DNA of 64,000 nt. It comes from Gordionus sp. m RMFG-2023 (taxonomy: Eukaryota; Nematomorpha; Gordioida; Chordodea; Parachordodidae). Of this stretch, positions 1-11,375 are shown one piece after another. The notes under the pieces were generated by a model. The model searched no databases and was not told the origin of the DNA. It was given only the letters and a program-made list of their open reading frames with translations. Every line of letters starts with the position of its first letter. Positions within the stretch are counted from its first letter, which is position 1. The stretch is taken from contig NC_088777.1 in NCBI RefSeq assembly GCF_954871325.1, positions 20,189,366 through 20,253,365 on the forward strand, written 5' to 3'. Position numbers and translations under genes: made by a program.

Positions 1-495
1 CTTTCTGCAATTGTGAACAAAATTCCAGGCCTACATAATATTTTTAAGTCGACCCAAATCGGGCTGTTTAATAACAGTAGATATAATATATATACATTTT
101 ATTTACGAGAGGCTTTTCAAAAGTAAATAACGCTGTTTTCTTCACCATTATATTATATAGTAATCCAACATTTCTTTTAACTATCTTTTCTTAGAGAGGG
201 AATAAGGTAGTTTTAACGAAAAAGGTAAAAGACTAGGGATAAAGTTTAGCTTATTGGAGATTTATTAGCTCGAAGTTTAATAGTCTCTATTCTTTTTCCT
301 TTCTCATTCCTTCTTTAATCTTTTCGTTATCTTGTTTTAATTTTTCCATCATCCCGCCCAATTAAATTTTTTTTTGAACTCATCACTCTTCGTATCACTT
401 TAATCTAATCGCTAAATATTTAAGATAATTAACTGGTTTTTATTATATACAAGATCTAATGACAAATTTTCAGTCAGGTTGGATATAATCAATAT
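1..495. other. AT-rich sequence without recognised features
   Basis: No open frame, inverted repeat or known element end was recognised here. The stretch is plain AT-rich DNA that leads up to the first hAT element. Confidence 0.6.
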
Positions 496-534
496 CAGAG
501 TTGTTAAGGAGTGGCTTTCCTGGAGCGTTGTTAC

Positions 535-1347
535 CAGGGTTGTGCATTTGACCGGTCAAATACGTTTCGGTCAATTGACCGATATTTGACCGGCCAAATA
601 TGGTCAAATACGGTCAAATGTGGTCAAATTCAAATATATTTTTTTAAAGTTAATATTAACTTTATTTTGAATATAATAGTAAAATGAATCTATAATATTA
701 ATTTTTTAAATTCATTCAATAACTAACGTGTAGCTATCTGTATCAGAGTCTTGTTCTGATTCATATTCAATATTATCATTTTCTTTAATATTTTTTAAAC
801 AATTTTCCTGATATCTTAGATCTTAAATCGATTTCTATTTTCATAAGAATATTAACCCAAATCGACCTATTTCTTTCTAAAGAAGAAGTAGAACTAGGAA
901 TTGTTAGTCTCTTAATGGGCAGGGTAGACAAAGTTTAATCTATTAACTTGAGGTCGGAATTGATTGTTTCTGGAAATTACTACTTTCCACATATTTTGCT
1001 TGCTATATTAAACATGCTGTTTTTGCTTCTGAAATTAATTATATCACTAAATATAATTTGGTCATCACTACCTTGTAAAATAGCTAATTCTTGAATTATA
1101 TCACATACTTCATTAATTACACTACTAGTGAGTTCTCCTCTTGATATTGTGGACCCGAAAAATAAGCAAACATTGTGATCACATGTATTTACATCTTTTT
1201 TCCCTTTTTTAAACATATTTTTAATTTATTTTTCCTTTAAATTTTTTAGAGTATTTGACCGTATTTGACAGGTCAAATACTCCTCCGGTCAATTGACCGG
1301 TCAATTGACTGAATTTGACTGGTCAATTGACCGACTTGCCAACCCTG
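535..1347. mobile_element. Non-autonomous hAT element with palindromic ends
   Basis: Terminal inverted repeats CAGGGTTGTGCA and CAGGGTTGGCAA are flanked by a perfect 8-bp duplication, gttgttac, at 527-534 and 1348-1355. Both subterminal regions are packed with variants of the palindrome GGTCAATTGACC and of ATTTGACCGGTCAAAT, which probably serve as transposase-binding repeats. A 78-codon frame lies on the minus strand at 980-1216 and matches no transposase I know. The element sits inside the older hAT at 496-2421. Confidence 0.85.
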
Positions 1348-1796
1348 GTTGTTACACTTTTTTAAAAACACTTGGAGCGCTTTAAAAATCAGGGAGCTAG
1401 CTCCTTTTAGGGCTGGAGTGGAGGAGCTTCGCTCTTTTAAATTTAATGTAATAAATTAAATTATTTTCTAAATATTAATAAATCTATTTATTTGTTAATT
1501 AAAATTTAATAAAAAGGAAATTTTATTTAATTTAAATTTATACAATATTAAATGTTTTTTTTTCCTAGTTTTATATATTGGTTTCTCATCTAATCAGTTA
1601 AAATAAAATATTGAACATTAAGTTTTTATTTCTTTTTATATTAAATATTTCTTGGAAAATCTTGTAAGTCATATTAATATTCATTTTATAGATATGATAA
1701 AAAAATAGTTTTTGATATTATGGATCCAGACATCAAAGAAGAAAAAATCGAAATAAAAAATAAATTATCTAAAATAACTTTATTGCAGATTTTCAA

Positions 1797-2241
1797 ATGA
1801 TTATAATGATAGAAAATATCATTGCGGCTATTATCCATCCTGCATTCATATTAAATTGGAAATGGATAGAAAATGCACAAAATATGGTACTAAAATACAA
1901 ATTAATAAAATTTTTAACAAAACAAATTCTTAATGTAAAAATAGCTACTAGTTTACGGGAACCCTGCAATGATTTGGAAGATTTTTTTGGATTCCATGAA
2001 ATTGATCATCAGGAAGATAATAAATTGGACAAATATTTTTTAAATAATGATATCAAAATTACTAATTTATAAATTTCCTAAATTAAAAAATATTTTTATA
2101 AAATACAATACCCCGATTCTTTCTAGTGTTCCAGTTGGGCGCCTGTTTAGTATTGTCAAACAGGTTTTAGGAGAGAGGAAGATGTTTGTTAGATTCAAAT
2201 TTAGAAAATTTATTATTTTTAAAACTAATAAAAAATTATAA
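1797..2241 (+). pseudogene. hAT transposase C-terminal remnant
   Basis: Two overlapping frames (1797-2072 and 2047-2241) together show the end of a hAT transposase. The first has the HPAFILNWKWIENA stretch that precedes the dimerisation domain. The second has ILSSVPVGRLFSIVKQ, which matches the hATC signature LPSSAPVERLFSIGGQ. The frame changes once between them, so the gene is broken. The catalytic core is absent. It belongs to the element at 496-2421. Confidence 0.7.
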
Positions 2242-2429
2242 ATATTTTTCTATATCATTTAATATAAATAATTTTTGATAAAATGATATGATTTTGTTTC
2301 GTGTACTTTCTAAAAAAATGGAAATCAAAGGCCATTACTTGGAGAAGGAGCTAGCTCCTTTTAAAAATTTAGTAGAGGAAGCGGGAGCTACCTACTTTTA
2401 AACAGGACCGTTAAAAATCTGATCAATAG

Positions 2430-2784
2430 TATAATTTTTATATTTATTTAATTTATTCGCATTATTACCCTCTCTCCCCTTCTCCTCAAGGATATTTATG
2501 ATGTTATAAAACCTTTTGATCTATATTCCATTAATTTATTTGATATTTAAATTGGATTTTTCTTTTTTTTTAAAATTATATGTGAGATTTTTTAGAGGCC
2601 TTCTAATTATAACCATTTAACATTTCACCAAATTGGGGAATATTATTTTGATATGGTTTGGGATTATATAATTAATATTTATTACTTTGAAAAACGAATT
2701 CAATAGTCATAATAGAATTTGCAAAAAAAAATTTATCTTTAATGTATCATGTAATATATAGTAGAGATCAAATTTTCAAAAAAT
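2430..2784. other. AT-rich spacer
   Basis: AT-rich sequence with no gene, repeat end or structured motif that I can support. Confidence 0.5.
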
Positions 2785-3498
2785 TATAACGGAACGGGCT
2801 GGGAAATTTGTGCACAAATATTTTTCGGGTCGGATAATTTATATATAAAAAATTAGGCAGGGCCTCGCAACTGTCTGATTTTTCTTCAAATTTTAATTGG
2901 CCGGTCATGGCATTAAAATTTTGATATATTTTATTGAATTTGATTATATTTTTATTTTGATTAATACTATTTGAAAATAAATTACAATATGCTTATTTCT
3001 TTATTTTAAGAATTATCTAACTATATCGCGAAATATACAAATAATATAATCTAGTAATTTCACAAAAAAATATACAATTTATTTATAATATGATTCAATT
3101 CAGGCGCGTACGCAGGAATTTGGTCTGGGGGGGGGATAATAAATTTTTTTGAGAAATATTATTGTTTTTTAAAAATATCAAGCATAAATTTATTAGGACT
3201 AATAACTATTCTAAAACACAATTTTAAATTAATGTTAATTATAAAAAAATTATATGTAAAGAATCACTTAAATGACCCAAAATAGAAATTTGAATTTTTT
3301 GAGCCTTTACACAAAAAGTTTCTTAGGAATAATTGTATTTTGTATTTTATATATTTACAAGGTAAAATCCAATCTTCGTTGGAATTGAGCTAATTTTTCA
3401 ATTATCTCATCCTTGCTTTTCGTCAAATGCCTATGAATATTCAAAAAATCCAAACCTTTCAATCTACTTTCACATGTTGTACTTCTTGGTATGTTTTT

Positions 3499-3878
3499 CA
3501 GAGACCTGCAGGCCCGGCTCCTGGGCCGGACAATATTTTAATTTTTTTAATTATACCAAGGCCGGGCCCAAAATTTTTTTTAAAAAACACCCGGGCCGGA
3601 CATAAATTTTTAAAAAAAAACACCCAAGCCGCGCTGTATTTTTTAAAACAGCCTATATTTGAAATCGTTATTATTAGCTATAAAAATCAAAAATAAATAT
3701 AATTTATTTTTAAAAAATCCAGGCCGGGCCTGAAAATTTTATTTTAAAAAAAGCCGGGCCGAGCCTGTAAATTTTAAAAAAAAGCCGAGCGGCCTAAAAA
3801 TTTTTTTAAAAATAGCGTAAAAAATCTTAAAAAAAAATCCGGGCCGTGCCCTGCAAATGGTACTTCTGCAGGCCTCTG
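3499..3878. repeat. GGCC-rich MITE nested in hAT copy 1
   Basis: The unit starts CAGAGACCTGCAGGCCCGG and ends GCAGGCCTCTG. It is filled with short blocks such as gggccggac and aggccgggcc separated by A/T runs. It occupies the same position relative to the hAT sequence as the MITEs at 27385-27681 and 36852-37191. No clean target duplication is visible at this copy. Confidence 0.7.
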
Positions 3879-4079
3879 TTATTCTTCTTAAAAAAGAGAG
3901 TGTTCTCTCATTAGTTTACTAATGGGAAGAGTTTATAAACCCTTTTAATACATTGGGAATTTAATCTAAAATGTGTTTGAAATAATGCAGAGCATCCATA
4001 GCATTTTTTGGGACTATATCAACTATAGTTAATCTTATAAACATAGTTATTCAGCTAGTAAGGCATCATAAGATACTTT

Positions 4080-4640
4080 AACATCTTCATAATTAAAATC
4101 TAACAAATATTTTTTTTTCCTCTATCACCATCTGAAAAAGGTTGGGAAGGCTTTTGTGGAAGTAATATTTGCAGATGTAAGTGCTGCATGATATATTAAA
4201 AAATCATTTATTTGGGTTTTAAATGTATCTGCATCTAAGATATGATCCTATATTAATGTTTTAACGATGAGCTTGCCTTGCTGTCGAGGGAGACAAATAT
4301 TAAACACGTATAGCTCTGCTTTTGACTCAACAATAAAATATAAAATATAAAATATGTAATTCATCATCAACATTAGCCCTAATTTCCTTGAGTTCTGATA
4401 AAATGCTCTCCGCTATTCTCATCTTCTTAATCAAATCATTGTCATGTTTTTTAAAAGTAATACTTAAAATAGTTGTATAATTAAAAAATACATTCTAATG
4501 AGAAATAAAATTTGGAATAAGCATTGAATCCAATAATTTTCTTGCTTCTGAGGAAATATTTCTTTCAGGCCATTGTAATATTTCAGTAATAGCAAATAAT
4601 TGGCTCTTCTAACTCCTTAATAGCTGTTAGTGCTTGATGG
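4080..4640 (-). pseudogene. hAT transposase remnant (ZMYM1/KRABA-like type)
   Basis: On the minus strand this region encodes, in broken frames, the same stretch that is clearer in the sister copies: an AITEISQ-like segment, then the KLLDSI segment, then the part that starts with MRI. The family resembles hAT transposases that gave rise to ZMYM1- and KRABA-like proteins. It is interrupted by stops and frame changes and cannot encode an enzyme. It belongs to hAT copy 1. Confidence 0.55.
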
Positions 4641-5032
4641 AAGAGGCTCTATCTCGTTGGACAAGGTTGCAATTTCTTTTTCCCTGTTGGACCAGAAGTT
4701 TCAGAAATATTTATTATTTGACTAGAAATTTGAAAATGGTAGATTAATATTACGCCACTAAAAATTTGAAAATAATAAGTAAATATTACGCCGGAAAACT
4801 TGAAATCGAAATTAATTGATAAAATAACTTATGAATGTGATAATAAATGTAATATAATATATATTTAATATGAGATACGAATAAATATTAACAAATATAA
4901 ATTAATATAAACAATAATATTTTTGAAAAATATATCCGGCATCTGCATTTTTTGGCTTTGGGGGGGATTTGTCCCCCTGCCCCCCCCCCGCTGCGTACGC
5001 CAATGATTCAATTACATATTTACAATACAGAT

Positions 5033-5460
5033 CAGAGACCTGCAGGCCCGGCCGGGCCATATTTTAAATTTTTAAAATATACCCGGGCCGGGCCGTAAAT
5101 TTTTTTTTAAAAATTTATACATCATGAATTATTATATTAATCAATTAGACATGGTTATAATGATTATATAACTTACTTCCATTTTTATAAATATTAGTTT
5201 TATATTTTTTTTTATAAATACAATATAATATAGTATATTTTCAAAATATTATTTACTTCCATTTTTATAAATATCAGTTTTATTTTTTTTATAAATAAAA
5301 TTAATTCTAGTGTTGTTGAAGTGAATTTTTTATATATACCAAATCGAATATATTTTTTAAAAAATCCAGGCTGCCTAAAATTTTTAGCCGGGCCATAAAA
5401 AATTTTTGAAATAAAAATTCGGACTGGGCCGGGCCTTACAAATGGTACCTCTGCAGTCTG
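5033..5460. repeat. GGCC-rich MITE with target duplication
   Basis: The unit begins CAGAGACCTGCAGGCCCGG and ends with ggtacctctgcagtctg. A perfect 8-bp duplication, atacagat, lies at 5025-5032 and 5461-5468, the duplication length of hAT elements. This copy shows that the GGCC-rich units move as discrete hAT-type MITEs. No coding sequence is present. Confidence 0.85.
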
Positions 5461-5819
5461 ATACAGATATCAAACATAATTGATTTATAAAACCGTCTTT
5501 ATAAAATAAATAGCCGAGAGATATAAGAACCTTAATTGTCATTGAGAAAAAATTATATATAATTAAAAATGTGATAACCAAATGAGTACAAAAAAATTTA
5601 ACTACCAGTGAGGACTTTTGAACTTTAACGGGCCAGGCCTGACTTTTGTAAAAATTTAACAGGCCAGATAGGCCGGACAAATTAAAAAAATTATAACGGG
5701 TCGGGCTAGGCAATTTTTTTGGAAACCATAACTGGTGGGGCCAACTGACAAAAAATTAATGGGCGGGCCACTTATGCAAAATTCTTAACGAACCAAAATT
5801 TTTACACCTCAAATATATA

Positions 5820-6850
5820 GTATATAAAATCATGTAGTTTTAATTTCATTATATCTGAATATAAATGAATATTTATAAAATATTTTTACTATTCTTGAAA
5901 ATTATTTAAAAATTTTGATTTTTATATTTAAGTTTATTGATTTTTTAATATTTAATTTAAAACGCGAACAAATAAAATGTTTTCTTCCTTTTCGGTTATC
6001 CACCTGAGATTTCCAGTATTTTCAATTTATTTTTGAATTCTCACTCTACTAATTTTTTCTATTATACGATATTCTATTGAGAAAAAGAAAATCTTTAAAG
6101 GTATCTCTTAAATCGAAGCTAAAAACATTTTGCCATTTTTGAAATGTTATTTTTTAAAAAGTTGTTCATTTCATTCCAATTCCAGCTTTCCCTTCCCTCT
6201 ACTTCCATTCCTTATAATTCAATTACTTTTAATTTTGGAGGGGGGGGGGAGGAATTATTTTTGAAAATTTATTTAAAAAATTATTAGGCAAATTTTTTCG
6301 AGGGAATTACCTTCCTTGCATCTTCCAAATAAACCTATCAAAGAATTATAGAAATAGTTTTCTAGTTCAATAAATATAAATATTAATTCATATATCATAA
6401 CCAAAGACACTGACTTAAGTAAAATTTTGAATCCAACGTTATCTTTTATTTTTAAAAATTGATTAAAAATTCAATGATTTATTTCTTTATATCTATCCGA
6501 TCGATTGCTGACCGATACAACCATCAAAAGGGAGCTATTGTCAAAGGCACAAATATGTTTTGGCTATATTTTTATTTTTCTATTAAAAACAGCTTATTTC
6601 TTTAGAAGGTTTTGAATTAAATTTTTATGTTTGGACAAGCCTAAAACAAATTATTAAAAGATATAATAGTGATTTCAAAAGATTCGTTTTTTTTATAAAT
6701 TGAAAATATGAAAGGTATATATTATTTAAAATTTTTAAAATCAAACAATCTCCGGGGATTCTTTTTGATAATGTATAAAGGATGTTTTAATCATTAAATA
6801 TATAATTCCTATTAATACTTAATGTTTATTAGCCAGCTTTCCAATCTTGT
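5820..6850. other. AT-rich spacer with one G-run
   Basis: No gene is recognised. A run of about ten G at 6240-6249 resembles the G-runs just inside hAT ends elsewhere in the window, but no matching inverted end or duplication was found. Confidence 0.5.
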
Positions 6851-6854
6851 TCTC

Positions 6855-7620
6855 CCATGACGCTTCTTCGAAAAAATCTCTTTAATCTTTTAAGGATTGA
6901 AAAAGCCGTTCAGCATCAATGCATGCAGGAATTTTAGCTACCATCTGAATCAATCAACAGATTTTAGGTAGTTTCACAAGATCACATATTTTCAAATATT
7001 TGACAAAATTATCCACCATCTCTATTGAAGAAATATAAATATATAAAAAAATAAGAATTCATTATATATTTTTATTTAATTCAAGATTTTTAAAGTCAAC
7101 ATTGCTCTCAAGTGCTTTTAAGTTTTTTATAAGCTCCATAATATTGTCATTTTAATTTCTACTATGTTTTGCGGTAGAAGATCAAAAAGGCATATGATTT
7201 TTAACTTTATTCCATTTGAAAATCTTGTATTGCGCCCTCTAATCACTATTGTAAATTGATGTTATAAAAGGGTTTATCGAAATATTTATAAAAATAATAT
7301 TGTTACCAACCTGTAATCTGAAAAATAATTACCTTAGGCCAGATATTATTGGCAATCGATTCTATTTCTAAATCCCAAAATTGAAAGTGCTAAACAATTT
7401 CGTTGCGATCGAAAAGAAGAATTATTTTACAGTTATCAATTACATCATAGGCACCCTAGAAATCGAAATAATTTTATCAAAATTTTTGAATAGAGTTTTT
7501 TAAATGATTGCCTTTGTAGATGTTTGATTTCATGAATGAATGGATAGAATCTAAGGGTGGATTGGCTGAATTGCTGGATAGAAACTCGGGGATCTGAAGC
7601 ATAAAAAATTGCAGATTATA
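6855..7620 (-). pseudogene. hAT-like transposase remnant, C-terminal part
   Basis: On the minus strand, AKIPACIDAERLFQSLK at about 6880-6945 matches the hATC signature (IPVTSASAERSFSKLK), and FFRRSVMGEQ follows after a change of frame. Upstream on the same strand are exon-like pieces with splice-like borders, including ILLFDRNEIV and FWDLEIESIANNIWPK around 7330-7460, separated by a stop. I read the whole as a decayed transposase. Element ends were not found. Confidence 0.45.
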
Positions 7621-7847
7621 TTTTTTAACAAAAGTCTAATATTAAAAAAAAATTGAATTTCATATTTCTTCAGCTTATTTTTTTTTATTATTACAGATCA
7701 ATATTTTTGAAAACTGTTTAAAACTCTACTTACCTCGGGTCACTAATATATATCCTTCTTTCCGTCTATCTCCATATCCATATGTAAAATCAAAATAAAT
7801 CTCAAAGGAGAATACAGATATTTTTATAACTGCAACATCTTGGAATA

Positions 7848-8072
7848 ATGAATATTTGGAAAAATCATGAAAGAAATGTAATAAAATTGGTAAAGAGAAA
7901 AATATATAATCAAGCAGTAATGAAAGTGAAAAAAGATATAAGGCCTCCTTTAAAATCCTTTATAGATCAGGAGATAATAAAAGAAGATGGTACTTTTAAC
8001 TTTGGAGATAAGTTGAATGACATTCGAAAATTTTCAAATAGCACAGGTTATGTAAAAATTTCTGCAATGTAG
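7848..8072 (+). CDS. Unrecognised 74-codon ORF
   Basis: A frame from ATG to TAG encodes a lysine-rich, soluble-looking product with an unusually ordinary composition for this AT-rich region (for example DIRPPLKSFIDQEI and DGTFNFGDKLNDIRKF). I do not recognise the family. It could be the last exon of a gene, a transposon-encoded piece or chance. The antisense frame is also long and hydrophobic, which is typical of a shadow. No promoter or splice partner was identified. Confidence 0.3.
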   Translation: MNIWKNHERNVIKLVKRKIYNQAVMKVKKDIRPPLKSFIDQEIIKEDGTFNFGDKLNDIRKFSNSTGYVKISAM

Positions 8073-8256
8073 GCATTGTTTTTATAATAAATGAATTTCT
8101 TATAATTTGGTTTAAATAAATGGATTTCATTTTTGGGGCAAGTCTTTAGTTGGGCTTTCTAGATACGAGCCAAGGTATGATGTTGACTAGGATTTGTCAT
8201 TCTTTCATCAATCGCATATTAACGATTAAATACTGGAAGATGATTCTTGCGGGAGT

Positions 8257-9762
8257 CAGGCATATGCCCCGGAAATTTTCTACAGTTGGGGTGGGGAGGG
8301 GGTAACTTAATTTTATATTAAAATGATATTTTTTTAGAGTGTTAAAAATTTATTAGAGCCAAACATATTTTAAAAAATGATAATTTCTATCACAAACAAT
8401 TAAATATTGGAAAATACAAAATATTTAAAAGCGAATGTAATAAAACTATAATCATTAATCTTCTTTGCTTTTACGCAATTTTTCAATAATTTGTTCAGTG
8501 TTGTAGATTATATCTTGATGTATATTAAGTAAAGTAGTTCCAATCAATCAATTATAAGATGTCGTACTTTTGAGATAAGTTTTTAATATCTGCAATGAAA
8601 AAAAGTTTCTCTCATTACTTAATTGGTTTTGTTTCCAAAATATACAGTTATTTTAATGTATTTGGAAAAACTCCAAAATATATTTTAAATTATAAAATGC
8701 TTCCATCTTTCATATTAAGATTTAAATTCTGAAATTAATTGGCCTTCAGATACATTTATATCCTCATAATAAAATTTAGTTAAATATTTAATTTTTTCAA
8801 TATCAAAATTTAATATATCCCTAGAGGGAAGTTATATGTATAGTATTTGTAAATTAGATAGAGCCACTTGATGAAACTAATCTTTTATTGATTTAAGTCA
8901 AAAATGTAACCAAAAGTGGGTGAAGACGTTTATTTTATAGTATCTCTCAAGGAGTCCATTTTAATATTGGAATGATTTGTTTGTCTAGGTGCAAGTCGAG
9001 GTTGTGAATCTCAAAATTATATAATTTTCTTTTACTCAATAATAACAGTAATCTTGTGGAAATCTTAGTCGATATTATCTCATAGTTTTCTAAGTTGATA
9101 ATATTCACAATTATCATAAGTTAAGGCAAATTTATATAATCTTTTTGAAAATGTGGCATAAAATTGTTGCGTAATTAAATAATTTATTATTCCTTTCCAA
9201 TGCAAAAAAAACAAACTCGGCATTCGTATTGAATCTAATAATGCATCAGTTCTTAGATATATCTGGTTCAGGCCATTCTGATATTTCTCCAAGAGAACTC
9301 AAATATGCTTTTCTAGATCTAAAATGCTGTAAAAACTTGATGTTGAAGGCTCGGTATGCTTTTTGTATTTTATTTCTACCTGTAGCAGATGACGTCTCAA
9401 AAATAATTCTATTCAACAAATTATGTCTCTTTTATCTGAACATCTCATACACTTTAGAAAATTTGCCTAATCATAATTATTAATAATAAAGATAAATTAA
9501 ATAAAATTATTTTTGGTAGATAGAAAAATTTTATCCATCAGTGTTGAAGGTATAGAAGGATGTTCGAAAATAAACTTTAAATTTTAGTGAGATAAAATAT
9601 TAATAAACAAGGATTAAATATTTAAATTAATTTTAACTTTTACCTAACATATAGAATACAACCTAATTGAAATAGAATACTTTGCAATTCACAATTCATG
9701 AACTTTTAGATTTTTCAAATATTTTTACCACGGGAGAATGGGGTGGGGGACTGGCTACTCTG
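8257..9762 (-). mobile_element. hAT-like remnant related to the GCGTACG family
   Basis: The left end CAGGCATATGCCCCGG and the right end, on the reverse strand, CAGAGTAGCCAGTCC resemble the CAGTGGCGTAGCC-type ends seen elsewhere, and G-runs lie inside both. A minus-strand frame at 9080-9292 contains LLDSIRMPSLFF, related to LLDSILIPNFFL in the sister copies. Flanking 8-mers (gcgggagt and ttacaatt) do not match, so the borders are tentative. Confidence 0.5.
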
Positions 9763-10330
9763 TTACAATTAAAAAAAGTTTATAATATTGATGAATAAAA
9801 TTCATAATGGGCTGAGCAAATTTTAGAAAAAATTATAACGGGTCGGGCTGAGCTTTGTATATTAAATTTCTGACATACCAGAGAATTTTTACAAAAATCA
9901 GATAGGGCATCGCAAATCTCTCATTTTTCGTAAAATTTTGATAGTCCAGCCTGGGCATTACAACTTTGATATATTATTTCAGTCTAATATTTTTCAATTA
10001 ATACTACTTGGAAAAATTACAATATACTTATTTCCGTATTTTAAGAGTTAGCTAACTAAAATACGAAATCTATAACACAAAATATTAAACAAGTTTATGA
10101 TATGCTCTAATTACAAATACAAAACATATTTTTAAAACCGTTGTTGTAAAAAATTTGGTAGATATTAAAAATTTGATGGCCAGAAAATTCGTACAAAAAT
10201 ATTTAACGGGCTTTCGTAAAATTTTAACGATCAAATTATTTTAAAAATTATAATGAGCCGAACAAAAAATATCTTGTGGAAAATTTTTCAACAGACCAAA
10301 AAGGGAGAGCTTGGGCCAAGTTTGAGATCT
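9763..10330. repeat. GC-word repeat unit
   Basis: This is the same type of unit as at 2785-5815: gggctgag, gggtcgggctgagc and ggcctgggcatt words near the left, an AT-rich middle with acaatatacttatttc, and a GC-richer right end (gggagagcttgggcc). No coding potential and no target duplication were recognised. Confidence 0.45.
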
Positions 10331-11255
10331 CTATTTTATATAGTTTAAATATTACTCATCCTTAAGACTAATGGTTTAATTAAAGATTCGTAAAAAAAAT
10401 CTAAGACTCAAGTACGGGAAAAGGCTTGAATAACCTTAAAAATGGCTTGTCACTATTTTAAACAAAATTTGCCACCACAATTTTACTAACTTGTCTTCAT
10501 GTTCTACTAAGCCAATTATTGTTATTATAAAATTATCAACACTATTATCAGGATTGAGAAAGATAAAAAAAACATTAAATATTACACATATTAGCGTAAT
10601 AGGGATTATTGAAAATAAAATATAAGTTTGAGTTAGTTTTTTCAGTACATAATCATCAAAACTCTCAAAAGATCTTAATAAGCAAGAAATATAAACCAGA
10701 CCAGCCTATGATACTATTAACCCATAATTTCGGTGAAACATCCTGATGAATATATGTGCCTTGATAATCATATTTATAGAATAAGATTTCTTTAAACGTA
10801 TTCTGTATTTTGTACTTATTTATTATTTTTCATAAAATATTTAATCATTTTTGCTGTCAATGTTACTTTAAAATATTGAAAACTCCGTTTCATAAGAAAT
10901 TACCAAAAATAATTTTTAAGTTTGTAAACGCATATGGACAAAGAAATTTAAAAGCATTTGAATTATTTTTATAAATCTAATTATAGAGCTTTAAATTATT
11001 TTTTTTTAAATTCACATAAATTTCTTCAAAAATTAAATAAGGAATTTACTAGAAACAATGTAAAATCCAATAAAATTTTAAATGCAAAATTTTGTTAGTT
11101 CTATTAAATAAGAACATTATCGAAGAAATAATATTAAAATGTATTAGTTTTTATCGATGGTTAAAAATTTATTTACATGTTCAATTAGAATACATATTAT
11201 AGGTTAGTTAATTTCAAAATTCAGAGTTTTATACTCTCAAACCTTTAAAATGAAG
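10331..11255. other. AT-rich spacer
   Basis: I see no gene, no element end and no repeat in this stretch. Confidence 0.5.
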
Positions 11256-11263
11256 AAGAGGAG

Positions 11264-11375
11264 GGAGGGAGTGGGTTAGTGAGGGAGGGTAGTGAGTGGA
11301 GGGAGGGAGGGAGGGAGGGAGGGAGGGAGGGAGGGAGGGAGGGAGGGAGGAAGGAAGGAAGGGAGTAAGGAAGGA
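11264..11375. repeat. GGGA microsatellite
   Basis: A purine-only tract of GGGA/GGGAGG units, becoming GGAA-rich at its right end, runs without interruption for about 100 bp. It is a simple sequence repeat with strong strand asymmetry. Confidence 0.9.

Larger units (their letters stand above)
496..2421 (+). mobile_element. hAT transposon remnant carrying a nested hAT
   Basis: The left end reads CAGAGTTGTTAAGG and the right end, on the reverse strand, reads CAGATTTTTAACGG. The flanks are atcaatat (488-495) and atcaatag (2422-2429), an 8-bp target duplication with one mismatch. Blocks containing gggagctagctcc lie inside both ends. The interior keeps the C-terminal part of a hAT transposase (1797-2241) and is interrupted by a second hAT at 535-1347. 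The element is clearly dead. Confidence 0.75.
3101..5005 (-). mobile_element. hAT element, GCGCGTACGCAG family (copy 1)
   Basis: The ends read CAGGCGCGTACGCAGG (left) and, on the reverse strand, CATTGGCGTACGCAGC (right). They are flanked by a perfect 8-bp duplication, attcaatt, at 3093-3100 and 5006-5013. Runs of G and C lie just inside each end. The interior matches the copies at 26239-31316 and 35827-37652 in inverse orientation, including the MITE at the same internal site. Transposase traces lie on the minus strand. Confidence 0.85.
2785..5815. repeat. GC-word repeat unit interrupted by two insertions
   Basis: Short GC-rich words (gggctggg, gggtcgg, ggccggtc at 2790-2900; gggccaggcct, ggccagataggccgg, gggtcgggct at 5625-5710) lie at the two ends of an otherwise AT-rich unit. 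Related units occur at 9763-10330 and 49890-50466, sharing stretches such as aaaataaattacaatatgctta. A hAT (3101-5005) and a MITE (5033-5460), each with its own target duplication, have landed inside. The ends of the unit are not sharply defined. Confidence 0.5.
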
